Source of the DNA: Desulfuromonadaceae bacterium
GTDB taxonomy: Bacteria; Desulfobacterota; Desulfuromonadia; Geobacterales; Pseudopelobacteraceae
DNA: 12,430 bases
Assembly (NCBI GenBank): GCA_028686145.1
Contig: JAQUCQ010000059.1
Span: 1 to 12,430 of the forward strand
Direction: 5' to 3'
Shown piece after piece: positions 1-8,172 of this stretch. The notes below the pieces were generated by a model that was not told where the DNA came from, did not search any database, and saw only the letters and a list, made by a program, of their open reading frames with translations. The translations under genes and the position numbers were made by a program. How positions within the stretch are numbered: position 1 is the first letter of the stretch; every line of letters starts with the position of its first letter.

Positions 1-772
1 CTACCGACAGATCACGCGGCAGGGTTGCACCGGTCGTCATAATAACGGCATCAAATTCCTCACGCAACTTTGCCGCCGGAAACTCACTCCCCCCCACTTC
101 AGTATTGCAGACAAAGGTAATCCCCTCTGCTTCCATCAGCTTGATGCGGCGCAATACCACCTGACGCTTGTCGAGCTTCATATTCGGGATGCCGTACATC
201 AGCAGACCACCCGGCAGGTCGGCACGCTCGAATACCGTAACACTATGACCGGCTTTATTGAGTTGGGCAGCGGCAGAGAGCCCTGCGGGCCCGGAGCCGA
301 CAACGGCAACTCTTTTGCCGGTACAGGCTGCAGGAGGAGCCGGAACAACCCACCCCTCTTCAAAGCCTCGTTCAATAATGCTGACCTCGATGTTCTTTAT
401 TGTAACAGCCGGATCGATGCTCGCCAGCGTACAGGAACCCTCGCAGGGAGCCGGGCAGACACGCCCCGTGAACTCCGGAAAGTTATTGGTTTTGAGCAGC
501 CTGTCCAGCGCCTGGCTCCACAGATTGCGATAGACGAGATCATTCCATTCGGGTATCAGGTTGTTAACCGGACAGCCGCTGGCCATACCACTGATCAATA
601 CGCCGCTGTGGCAGAACGGCACGCCACAATCCATGCAGCGTGCGCCCTGGGTGCGCAAATCCTCGTCCGGCATATGCAGATGGAATTCGTTCCAGTCGTT
701 TATACGCTCCAACGGCGCCCGGTCAGCCGGCACTTCGCGAATATATTCCATGAATCCAGTTGGTTTTCCCAT
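1..772 (-). CDS. gltD: Glutamate synthase small (beta) subunit, N-terminal part, cut by window edge
   Basis: Small subunit of NADPH-dependent glutamate synthase. It oxidises NADPH on FAD and passes electrons through Fe-S clusters to the large subunit, which makes glutamate from glutamine and 2-oxoglutarate in the cytoplasm. About 257 codons are present and the C-terminal half lies beyond position 1. The N-terminal Fe-S domain shows Cys46, Cys49 and Cys54 (CxxCxxxxC), Cys67 (GCP), and Cys106, Cys110 and Cys114 (CPAPCEGSC). This is followed by the FAD-binding glycine motif GSGPAG at 159-164 and the downstream GGLLMYGIPNMKLDK stretch typical of GltD. The ATG at 772-770 has AGGGA eight bases upstream (781-785). 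It lies 73 bases downstream of the gltB stop with no terminator between, so the two genes are probably one operon. The family includes related Fe-S oxidoreductases such as the small subunits of other flavoenzymes, but adjacency to gltB makes GltD the clear choice. Confidence 0.96.
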   Translation of the reverse strand, partial: MGKPTGFMEYIREVPADRAPLERINDWNEFHLHMPDEDLRTQGARCMDCGVPFCHSGVLISGMASGCPVNNLIPEWNDLVYRNLWSQALDRLLKTNNFPEFTGRVCPAPCEGSCTLASIDPAVTIKNIEVSIIERGFEEGWVVPAPPAACTGKRVAVVGSGPAGLSAAAQLNKAGHSVTVFERADLPGGLLMYGIPNMKLDKRQVVLRRIKLMEAEGITFVCNTEVGGSEFPAAKLREEFDAVIMTTGATLPRDLSV

Positions 773-846
773 AATCGTTTTCCCTGTTTAATATCGTCTC
801 GGTAATAATTATTCAACCCGCTTATAAAGGGTCTTCCTGAGTCCTG

Positions 847-3800
847 TTAGTGCCCGGTGATATGCGAGTTCTCCTCAAATGCGGCGGCCAGCGCGTCGTC
901 ACCAGTGAGACCGGCAGCCTGAGCCCGTTCAAGCGCCTGCAGTACTCGCTTATAATCCATTGGCATCACTTTCACAAAGCGCGACTGGTAGTGCTCCCAG
1001 TTAATCAGAACCATCGCAGCATAAGCACTTCCGGTGCATTCGGCATGTTTTTCAATCATGGCTTTGACCGTTGCGCGATCAGCATCACCAAGCGGTTCCA
1101 GGCCAACCATTTCCGTGTTGCAACGGCTGGCAAAATCCTCCTGTTCGTCCAGGACATAGGCTATGCCGCCGCTCATGCCAGCCGCAAAGTTCCGCCCGGT
1201 CCGCCCAAGGATCACAACGGTACCGCCTGTCATGTACTCGCAGCCATGATCGCCAACGCCTTCAACAACTGCGTTGACGCCGGAATTACGCACACAGAAC
1301 CGTTCTCCGACCATGCCGCGGATAAAGGCAGTGCCACTCGTAGCCCCATAGAAAGCCACATTACCGGCGATGATATTTTCTTCCGCCTTGAAGGTCGAAC
1401 CCTCCGGAGGATAAACGGCAATGGTACCGCCGCTCAGCCCTTTGCCCAGATAATCATTGGCATCACCGGATAACTTCAGTGTTACGCCTCTCGGTATGAA
1501 GGCACCGAAACTCTGGCCAGCAGAACCGTTGAAGGTAAGAGTCACCGTATCGTCCGGCAGTCCGGCAGCGCCATGATTGATGGTGATTTCATTGCCGAGA
1601 ATCGTCCCGACAACGCGATTGACATTGGTAATCGGTAGTTCAGCGGTAACCTTTTCGCCCCGCTCGATTGCCGGCTGGCAGAGTTCAAGCAATCTGGTCA
1701 TGTCGATCGATTTTTCCAGGCCGTGGTCCTGCTGCTCGGTACAGTAATGCCCAACGTTCAGTGCAACTTTCGGCTGATGAAGAATGTTGGAGAAATCCAG
1801 CCCCTGTGCCTTCCAATGATCAATAGCCTTGTTTGACTCAAGGACATCGCAGCGGCCGACCATTTCATTCAAGGTGCGGAAACCGAGTTGCGCCATGATT
1901 TCGCGCAGTTCCTGGGCGACAAACCGCATGAAGTTGACAACATACTCCGGCTTGCCGCTGAAGTTTTTGCGCAGCTTCGGGTCCTGGGTTGCCACCCCGG
2001 TCGGGCAGGTGTTGCTGTGGCAAACGCGCATCATGACGCACCCCAAAGTCACCAGCGGCGCGGTGGCAAAACCAAACTCCTCGGCACCCAGGAGGGCGGC
2101 GATGGCTACGTCACGGCCGGTCTTCAACTGCCCGTCAGCTTCAATGATGATCCGACTGCGCAGATTGTTCAGCAGCAGGGTCTGGTGCGTTTCTGCCAGG
2201 CCGAGCTCCCAGGGAAGGCCGGCATGCTTGATACTTGAGATCGGTGATGCACCGGTGCCGCCATCATATCCGCTGATCAGCACGACATCTGCATGAGCCT
2301 TCGCGACGCCCGCAGCAATCGTGCCAACGCCGACTTCAGATACGAGCTTGACGCTGATGCGGGCACGGCGGTTAGCATTTTTCAGATCGTGGATCAGCTC
2401 GGCCAAATCCTCGATGGAATAGATATCGTGGTGCGGTGGTGGAGACACCAGGCCGACTCCCGGAGTAGTATGACGAGTCTTGGCAATCCAGGGATACACC
2501 TTGGTGCCGGGCAACTCCCCCCCCTCGCCAGGTTTGGCCCCTTGAGCCATCTTGATTTGCAACTCGCCGGCATTGGTCAGGTAATCGCTGGTGACGCCGA
2601 AACGGCCGGAAGCAACCTGCTTGATTGCACTGTTTTTTGAATCCCCCAGCTCGTTGGTCCAGGTAAAGCGCTCAGGGTCCTCGCCCCCCTCGCCGGTGTT
2701 GGACCGTCCTCCGATGCGGTTCATTGCAATTGCAAGCGCTTCGTGGGCCTCCTTGCTGATCGAACCGTAGGACATGGCGCCGGTCTTGAATCGTTTCATG
2801 ATTTCTTCTACCGGCTCGACTTCATCAAGCGGCACTGAAGGCATGTTGTCCTTGAATTCAAGCAGGCCGCGCAGCGTGTATTGATGCGTACTCTGTTCGT
2901 CGATCAATGATGAAAACACCTTGAATTCGCGATAATCATCATTACGGGTCGCTTTCTGCAGCGACGTTATCGTTAACGGGTTATACTGATGCTCTTCGCC
3001 ATCCTTGCGCCATTGATACACTCCGCCAGGAGCAAGTGTTACCTCGGGAGCGACCCGCTCCGGATAAGCTCGTGCATGGCGTTCCATTAACTCCCGGGCA
3101 ATACCGTCAATATCAGTCCCCCCGATACGCGACGGCGTCCAGATAAAATAACGGTCGATCACAGATTGATGCAGGCCGACCGCTTCAAAGATCTGCGCGC
3201 CTCGATAGCTCTGCACCGTGGAGATCCCCATCTTGGCCATAGTCTTTACTATTCCCTTGATGGAGGCCTTAATATAGTTCTTGACCGCTGTTTTGTGGTC
3301 AACTTCCGGCAGCAGCCCTTGCAAAATCATGTCATCCAAAGATTCAAAGGCCAAATAAGGGTTAATTGCATTGACACCATAGCCGAGCAGCACCGCAAAA
3401 TGATGGACCTCGCGAGGCTCCCCCGACTCCAGGACAAGTGAAGCCAGCGTGCGAGTACCGCTGTTGCCGAGATGGTGGTGAAGACCGGAAACCGCCAGTA
3501 GCGCTGGAAGAGCGGCGTTGTCTTTATCTACGCCACGATCGGAAAGGATAAGTATATTGCAGCCACTCTCAACCGCCACATCGGCAGCAGCAAAGAGAGC
3601 TTCCAGCCCCTTCTCCATGGCACTGGCACCTCGTGTCGCTGGAAAAAGCAGTGAGAGTGTTGCGGATTTGAAACCAGGGCGGTCAATCTGGCGCAATTTT
3701 TCCAGTTCCTGATTGCTCAGCAACGGGTGCTGAAGCTTGATCCTTCGGGCATTCGATGCTGTTGGCTCCAGTATATTGCCCTCTGAGCCAATCAACGTGA

Positions 3801-5427
3801 AGGTTGAGGTAACAATTTCTTCGCGAATGGGGTCAATCGGTGGGTTGGTAACCTGGGCAAATAATTGTTTAAAATAGTTATACAGCAGTTGATTCTGACT
3901 TGAAAGCACCGCCAACGGCGTGTCGGTACCCATGGAGCCGAGCGGCTGGATACCGTCAAGAGCCATCGGCCCTAGGACGACACGCTGATCTTCATACGTA
4001 TAGCCAAAAGCCTGCTGGCGCTGAAGCAGAGCGGCATGATCCGGAAGTGGGGCATCAGGGACAGCCGGCAGTTCTTCGAGGGTTATGTGGTGTTCTTCCA
4101 GCCACTGGCGATACGGATTGGCTGCTGCCAGTTCCTTTTTGATTTCCTCATCGGGTACAATGCGCCCCTGCTCCGTGTCGACCAGAAACATCTGTCCCGG
4201 CTGGAGCCGACCCTTGCTCAGGATACGGCTTGGTTCAATCTGTAGGACTCCGGCTTCAGAGGCCATGACGACCAGATCGTCATTTGTTATGTAATACCTG
4301 GAGGGACGCAACCCGTTGCGGTCAAGAACCGCCCCAATGCAACGGCCATCGGTAAAGGCGATTGCGGCAGGGCCATCCCATGGTGCTATAAGACAGGAGT
4401 GATATTCGTAAAAGGCTCTCTTTTCGTCGCTCATGCCAGTGTGGTTTTCCCATGGCTCCGGCACCATCATCATGACCGCGTGCGGCAGCGAACGACCGCT
4501 CATGACGAGCAACTCCAGACAGTTGTCAAACATGGCAGAATCCGAACCATTATCATTGATAATCGGCAGTGCCTTCTTGATATCATCACCGAACAAACTA
4601 CTTTCAAAAAGATTCTGGCGTGCATTCATCCAGTTGACGTTGCCACGCAGAGTGTTGATCTCGCCGTTATGGGCCAGGTAATGATAGGGATGGGCACGAT
4701 CCCAACTGGGAAACGTGTTGGTAGAAAAGCGGGAATGAACCAGTGCAATGGCGGTTTCCATGGCAGGATCGCGCAGTTCGGGAAAGTACTGGTCAACCTG
4801 CACCGGCATGAGCATACCTTTGTAGATTATGGTCCGCGTCGAGAGGCTGCAGACATACCAATGATCATCGACGTCGGCACGCCGGATCTCGTTGGTTGCG
4901 CGTTGATTGATGATATAAAGTTTGCGCTCGAAATCCTGTTCATCAATGCAGCCAAGCGGACGCTTGAGGAACAGCTGCCGCACCATCGGCTCCCCTTCCC
5001 AGGCGGTATTCCCCAGTGAAGAGTTGTCGGTCGGCACGTTACGCCACCCAAGCAGCTCCACCCCTTCTTCGACCAGAATCTTTTCCATAATATGCCGGGC
5101 GGCATTGCGCTCGGTCGCTTTCGGAGAGGTAAACACCATGCCGACGCCATAGTGGAACGGCTCGGGAAGCTCAATACCGAGTGGCGAACAAACAGACCGG
5201 AGGAAGCTGTCCGGCACCTGCATGAGAAGACCGGCACCGTCCCCAGTGTTCGGTTCACTACCGGTAGCACCGCGATGATCGAGGTTTATGAGTACCTCAA
5301 GCGCTTGACTCACGATCTCGTGAGACTTTTTCCCTTTCATATTGGCAACAAAGCCAACGCCGCACGCGTCGTGTTCGAATTGAGGATCGTAGAGGCCCTG
5401 TTTTACTGGTCGTTTATTGGTTTTCAT
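847..5427 (-). CDS. gltB: Glutamate synthase large (alpha) subunit
   Basis: Large subunit of glutamate synthase (1526 aa, the usual family size). It hydrolyses glutamine, channels the ammonia internally and reduces 2-iminoglutarate to glutamate on FMN. Domains in order: class-II glutamine amidotransferase (about 22-430) with nucleophile Cys22 in DACGVGF and the HNGEINT motif near 253; central domain (about 480-770); FMN-binding synthase domain (about 835-1205) with KPGEGGELPG near 965 and SGYDGGTGASP near 1050; 3Fe-4S ligands Cys1130, Cys1136 and Cys1141 (Cx5Cx4C); and the C-terminal GxGxG beta-helix domain (about 1270-1460). In this family Cys22 becomes the N-terminus after propeptide cleavage, so residues 1-21 are the inferred propeptide. 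The frame stays open to a codon at 5538, but I chose the ATG at 5427 because GAAGG sits eight bases upstream and the 37 extra residues look unrelated to the family. The longer start would also cover the predicted promoter. gltD follows on the same strand. Confidence 0.97.
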   Translation of the reverse strand: MKTNKRPVKQGLYDPQFEHDACGVGFVANMKGKKSHEIVSQALEVLINLDHRGATGSEPNTGDGAGLLMQVPDSFLRSVCSPLGIELPEPFHYGVGMVFTSPKATERNAARHIMEKILVEEGVELLGWRNVPTDNSSLGNTAWEGEPMVRQLFLKRPLGCIDEQDFERKLYIINQRATNEIRRADVDDHWYVCSLSTRTIIYKGMLMPVQVDQYFPELRDPAMETAIALVHSRFSTNTFPSWDRAHPYHYLAHNGEINTLRGNVNWMNARQNLFESSLFGDDIKKALPIINDNGSDSAMFDNCLELLVMSGRSLPHAVMMMVPEPWENHTGMSDEKRAFYEYHSCLIAPWDGPAAIAFTDGRCIGAVLDRNGLRPSRYYITNDDLVVMASEAGVLQIEPSRILSKGRLQPGQMFLVDTEQGRIVPDEEIKKELAAANPYRQWLEEHHITLEELPAVPDAPLPDHAALLQRQQAFGYTYEDQRVVLGPMALDGIQPLGSMGTDTPLAVLSSQNQLLYNYFKQLFAQVTNPPIDPIREEIVTSTFTLIGSEGNILEPTASNARRIKLQHPLLSNQELEKLRQIDRPGFKSATLSLLFPATRGASAMEKGLEALFAAADVAVESGCNILILSDRGVDKDNAALPALLAVSGLHHHLGNSGTRTLASLVLESGEPREVHHFAVLLGYGVNAINPYLAFESLDDMILQGLLPEVDHKTAVKNYIKASIKGIVKTMAKMGISTVQSYRGAQIFEAVGLHQSVIDRYFIWTPSRIGGTDIDGIARELMERHARAYPERVAPEVTLAPGGVYQWRKDGEEHQYNPLTITSLQKATRNDDYREFKVFSSLIDEQSTHQYTLRGLLEFKDNMPSVPLDEVEPVEEIMKRFKTGAMSYGSISKEAHEALAIAMNRIGGRSNTGEGGEDPERFTWTNELGDSKNSAIKQVASGRFGVTSDYLTNAGELQIKMAQGAKPGEGGELPGTKVYPWIAKTRHTTPGVGLVSPPPHHDIYSIEDLAELIHDLKNANRRARISVKLVSEVGVGTIAAGVAKAHADVVLISGYDGGTGASPISSIKHAGLPWELGLAETHQTLLLNNLRSRIIIEADGQLKTGRDVAIAALLGAEEFGFATAPLVTLGCVMMRVCHSNTCPTGVATQDPKLRKNFSGKPEYVVNFMRFVAQELREIMAQLGFRTLNEMVGRCDVLESNKAIDHWKAQGLDFSNILHQPKVALNVGHYCTEQQDHGLEKSIDMTRLLELCQPAIERGEKVTAELPITNVNRVVGTILGNEITINHGAAGLPDDTVTLTFNGSAGQSFGAFIPRGVTLKLSGDANDYLGKGLSGGTIAVYPPEGSTFKAEENIIAGNVAFYGATSGTAFIRGMVGERFCVRNSGVNAVVEGVGDHGCEYMTGGTVVILGRTGRNFAAGMSGGIAYVLDEQEDFASRCNTEMVGLEPLGDADRATVKAMIEKHAECTGSAYAAMVLINWEHYQSRFVKVMPMDYKRVLQALERAQAAGLTGDDALAAAFEENSHITGH

Positions 5428-5435
5428 GGAAGCAG

Positions 5436-5440
5436 CCTTC
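5436..5440 (-). promoter_or_regulatory. Ribosome binding site deciding the gltB start
   Basis: GAAGG on the minus strand, with eight bases to the ATG at 5427-5425. It supports the shorter gltB start over the in-frame upstream codon at 5538. Confidence 0.75.
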
Positions 5441-5491
5441 GTAAACGTATTCTTTTTCAAGTTACCCCCAACGGGAGCGGGTAGTTTTTGT

Positions 5492-5508
5492 AAGCAGGGA
5501 CTATGCCA
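5492..5508 (-). promoter_or_regulatory. Putative sigma-54 (-24/-12) promoter of gltBD
   Basis: The minus strand reads TGGCATAGTCCCTGCTT. The invariant GG and GC dinucleotides are exactly ten bases apart, as in the sigma-54 consensus TGGCACG-N4-TTGCW. TGGCA and TGC match, and the mismatches are at the CG after TGGCA and the first T of TTGC. Transcription would start near 5482, giving a leader of about 55 bases before the gltB ATG. Nitrogen-assimilation genes are classic sigma-54 targets activated by NtrC-type proteins, so the placement makes biological sense. No convincing sigma-70 promoter was seen close to gltB on this strand. Confidence 0.6.
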
Positions 5509-5542
5509 CACTTTATGAAGAATGTATCGAACAACCAAATTC

Positions 5543-5559
5543 TGTTCACTATGTTAACA
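5543..5559. promoter_or_regulatory. Near-perfect 17-bp palindrome, candidate operator
   Basis: Plus strand TGTTCAC-TAT-GTTAACA: seven-base arms with one mismatch around a three-base centre. It lies about 35 bases upstream of the sigma-54 element of gltB and overlaps the -35 box of a possible plus-strand promoter. The position would suit a dimeric regulator or enhancer-binding protein. It does not fit the textbook NtrC site (GCAC/GTGC arms), so the regulator is unknown. Confidence 0.35.
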
Positions 5560-5582
5560 CGTTATGCCGGTCATTTTATCAA
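5554..5582 (+). promoter_or_regulatory. Possible sigma-70 promoter reading toward the helicase gene
   Basis: TTAACA (5554-5559), a 17-base spacer, then TATCAA (5577-5582), which is nine of twelve consensus positions. It would give a leader of about 260 bases before the ATG at 5850. The -35 box lies in the palindrome at 5543-5559. With no other support this remains a weak prediction. Confidence 0.25.
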
Positions 5583-5654
5583 TTGAGGTGATTCGTTAGT
5601 TCACATGCAGCGTCGTTTTGAGTATCAATAACACTCTAATGAGTACACAGCTTT

Positions 5655-5849
5655 TTAGCGCTGCCCACAAAAGAGCCCGGCGTACAGCTTTTTTTGCATA
5701 GCTTCGAAGCCACCCAAGTTCGTCACCGTTCGGCACAATCTCCTCATGTTGAATGCAATTTCCCAGAAGCCTTCCCACCACCCTCTTTCACGGCGATTGT
5801 CGGTGCCTTTCCGCTTGACGCTGACGGAGCGACGGGCTACAACATCCTG
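5655..5849 (-). pseudogene. Short degenerate reading frame, possible transposase C-terminal remnant
   Basis: The minus strand is open down to a TAA at 5657-5655 and reads as a basic, tryptophan-rich peptide containing RRERGWWEGFWEIAFNMRRL and then GGFEAMQKKLYAGLF. The run of W/F, then A(F/Y)N, then a basic pair loosely recalls the C-terminal end of IS5/IS1182-type transposases (for example GEW..xAYNxKR). The frame has no credible start: upstream it runs antisense into the helicase gene. I see no catalytic DDE residues and no certain terminal repeats. The resemblance is from memory and may be chance, and the stretch may simply be non-coding leader DNA. It occupies the space directly before the helicase start. 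Confidence 0.22.
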
Positions 5850-8141
5850 ATGGACCTCCTCAAACACCTTAACCCTCCCCAAAAAGAAGCCGTGCTGCAC
5901 GGCGAAGGGCCGCTTTTAATTCTGGCCGGCGCCGGTTCCGGCAAAACCCGTGTCATCACCAACCGCATTGCACACCTGATTCGCGAACGGGGGATACGTC
6001 CCTGGAATATCATGGCGGTGACCTTCACCAACAAAGCCGCCCGGGAGATGGCCGAACGGGTCGGTAAACTGCTGGGGGGCGGAGAACTGCCGCTCATATC
6101 CACCTTTCACGCTGCCTGCGGGCGTATTCTACGCCGCGACATTCATTATCTCGGTTTTCAACCCTCGTTTGCAATCTATGATGACCGAGACAGCGACCGG
6201 CTGTTGAAGGACGTCATCGCCGAAATGGACCTTGATGAAAAGCGTTTTGCGCTCAAGGCCGTCTCCGGACGAATTGATGATTTCAAGAATCGCGGCCTCT
6301 TTCCGGAGGACATCGGCCCCATCCCTCCCGGTGACGTCTATAACCAGAAGGTGGTGGAGATTTACGCCACCTATCAGGAACGCCTTAAAAAATGTAATGC
6401 TCTCGATTTCGGCGACATGATGATCCAGACCGTCCGCCTCCTGTCACGTTTTCCCGAAGTCTGCAGCTATTACCGGGAACGTTTTCAGTGGCTACTGGTT
6501 GATGAGTACCAGGACACCAACCCGGTACAGTACAAACTGATTCGACTGCTGGCAGGGGATCGCCGCAACCTGTGTGTTGTTGGCGACGACGACCAGTCAA
6601 TCTACTCTTGGCGCGGGGCGGACATTCGTAACATTCTGGAGTTTGAAAAGGATTTTCCCGGCGTAAAAATCATCCGACTGGAGCAGAACTACCGTTCCAC
6701 CGCCACTATTCTGGCAGCAGCCGGCGAGGTAGTAAAACAAAATTTCGGGCGTAAGGGGAAAACCCTCTGGACTAAAAACCCGCAAGGAGAGAAGATTCGC
6801 TATGAGCGGGTCGAGTCCGACCGCGAAGAGGCCCGATTTGTCAGGAGCGAGATCAGTCGCCTCAGAAACTGCAGCGTGCCCTTGGAGGAGATGGCAGTTT
6901 TCTATCGCACCAACGCCCAGTCCCGGCTGATTGAAGAAGCACTGGTCAGCGGCGCACTGCCTTACCACATCGTCGGCGGAGTACGTTTTTACTCTCGCAT
7001 GGAGGTGAAAGACATTCTAGCCTACCTGCGGGTATTGGACAACCCGGCCGACGAGGTCTCGTTGAAACGGATTATCAACGTCCCTGCGCGGGGTATCGGT
7101 AATTCGACCGTGGACAAAATTTCTCTTCTGGCAGCACAGCAGGGAGGCAGCTTTTTCGATGCCCTGCAGGATGCGGTACGGGACGGGCTATTGAGCGCAG
7201 GGCCACGCGGCAAGGTAGGCGTCTTTGCCACCCTGCTGAAAGACTTTAGTAAAACCGCCACCACTAGCAGTCTGGCGGAACTGGCCCGCTCCGTCATGCA
7301 GGGTAGCGGTTATCTCGACCGGCTGAAGAATAGCCGCGACGAGGAAGACTCCGAGCGCCTCGAAAACCTGGAACAACTTTTGGCGGCAATCGAGGAATTC
7401 AGCGAAAAGAACCCCGAAGCGGGACTTTCGGAATTTTTGGAGCAGGTTTCACTGGTTTCCGACCTTGAGCAGGGAGAGTTCGGCCAGCCATCAGTCACCT
7501 TGATGACGCTACATGCCGCCAAAGGGCTTGAATTCAAGGTCGTATTCATGATTGGCATGGAGGAGCGCCTCTTTCCGCATGTGCGTTCTCTGGACGATCT
7601 GGACGGCATGGAAGAGGAGCGGCGCCTCTGTTATGGTGTCATGACCCGTGCTCGCGAGCGGCTCTACCTGCTGAATGCCCGCCGAAGATATCTGTTCGGC
7701 CAGGAACAGTGCAATCCTCCGTCGCGATTTTTGAAAGATATACCGGCGCAATTACTTAATGATTCGGGGGACACGGGCAGAGTTCCCAACCATTCAATGG
7801 TTGCCACCCCCTACCCCTCTGCTGCGGAGAGGAGCTCCTTTGCGACCTCAGGCCGAATGCGGGGCGCTGGCGCTGCTATTACCCGACCAGAAAACGCGGC
7901 TCCGGCTCACAATCTATCAGCTATTACCGATGCATTCGACGACGAAATTGAAATTGTTCCGGAACCACCGGAAGAGCAGGATGGCGTCTATCTCGGAATG
8001 CGCGTGAGGCATGGCAAGTTTGGCGTCGGCACCATTCGAAAAATTGAAGGTGATGGTGATGGACAGAAGGTGGTTGTCTGGTTTAATTCGGTTGGCCCCA
8101 AGAAACTGCTGCTTCGCTTTGCAGGGCTGGAGAGGGCATAA
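5850..8141 (+). CDS. pcrA: ATP-dependent DNA helicase, PcrA/UvrD type (superfamily 1A)
   Basis: A 3'-5' DNA helicase of 763 aa, the expected size, acting in excision repair, removal of RecA filaments and conflicts with transcription. Motifs in order: Q motif LNPPQKEAV (7-15), Walker A GAGSGKT (27-33, Lys32), Ia VTFTNKAAREM, motif II VDEYQDT (217-223), motif III GDDDQSIYSWRGAD (from 245), IV LEQNYRST, V TLHAAKGLEF (His555), VI MTRARERLYL (Arg600). A variable linker leads to a C-terminal Tudor-like domain (about 710-763, MRVRHGKFGVGTI...KKLLLRFAGLE). That domain is found in PcrA/UvrD and absent from Rep, and in PcrA it contacts RNA polymerase. The frame extends upstream to 5694, but MDLLKHLNPPQ at 5850 fits the family N-terminus and the 52 extra residues look unrelated. 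The Shine-Dalgarno is poor (GGAG is 20 bases away), so the start is less certain than the function. It is divergent from gltB. The choice between the names pcrA and uvrD is by convention. Confidence 0.93.
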   Translation: MDLLKHLNPPQKEAVLHGEGPLLILAGAGSGKTRVITNRIAHLIRERGIRPWNIMAVTFTNKAAREMAERVGKLLGGGELPLISTFHAACGRILRRDIHYLGFQPSFAIYDDRDSDRLLKDVIAEMDLDEKRFALKAVSGRIDDFKNRGLFPEDIGPIPPGDVYNQKVVEIYATYQERLKKCNALDFGDMMIQTVRLLSRFPEVCSYYRERFQWLLVDEYQDTNPVQYKLIRLLAGDRRNLCVVGDDDQSIYSWRGADIRNILEFEKDFPGVKIIRLEQNYRSTATILAAAGEVVKQNFGRKGKTLWTKNPQGEKIRYERVESDREEARFVRSEISRLRNCSVPLEEMAVFYRTNAQSRLIEEALVSGALPYHIVGGVRFYSRMEVKDILAYLRVLDNPADEVSLKRIINVPARGIGNSTVDKISLLAAQQGGSFFDALQDAVRDGLLSAGPRGKVGVFATLLKDFSKTATTSSLAELARSVMQGSGYLDRLKNSRDEEDSERLENLEQLLAAIEEFSEKNPEAGLSEFLEQVSLVSDLEQGEFGQPSVTLMTLHAAKGLEFKVVFMIGMEERLFPHVRSLDDLDGMEEERRLCYGVMTRARERLYLLNARRRYLFGQEQCNPPSRFLKDIPAQLLNDSGDTGRVPNHSMVATPYPSAAERSSFATSGRMRGAGAAITRPENAAPAHNLSAITDAFDDEIEIVPEPPEEQDGVYLGMRVRHGKFGVGTIRKIEGDGDGQKVVVWFNSVGPKKLLLRFAGLERA

Positions 8142-8172
8142 GACAGAGACAGGCTAACAGTGTAAAACAGAT

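Noticed and set aside
245..805. 186-aa plus-strand open frame
   Set aside because: Antisense of gltD, whose Fe-S cysteines and FAD motif are intact. The plus-strand product has no recognisable family features.
773..846. Terminator or extra gene between gltB and gltD
   Set aside because: Only a weak ACCC/GGGT pairing without a T-run. The gap is best read as operon spacing with the gltD ribosome binding site.
850..1473. 207-aa plus-strand open frame
   Set aside because: Antisense shadow of the conserved GxGxG domain of gltB.
4399..5019. 206-aa plus-strand open frame
   Set aside because: Antisense shadow of the amidotransferase domain of gltB, with no start context or domain.
5428..5538. 37-residue N-terminal extension of gltB
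   Set aside because: The extra residues look unrelated to the family, a good Shine-Dalgarno precedes the ATG at 5427, and the longer start would cover the sigma-54 promoter.
5647..5693. Repeated ACAGCTTTTT and a weak GCTG/CAGC stem before a T7 run, as a plus-strand terminator
   Set aside because: Only four base pairs in the stem and a loop of about 20 bases, which is too weak for an intrinsic terminator. The repeat is short and in a low-complexity context.
5694..5849. 52-residue N-terminal extension of the helicase
   Set aside because: Proline-rich and unlike the family, whose N-terminus begins just before the LNPPQ motif.
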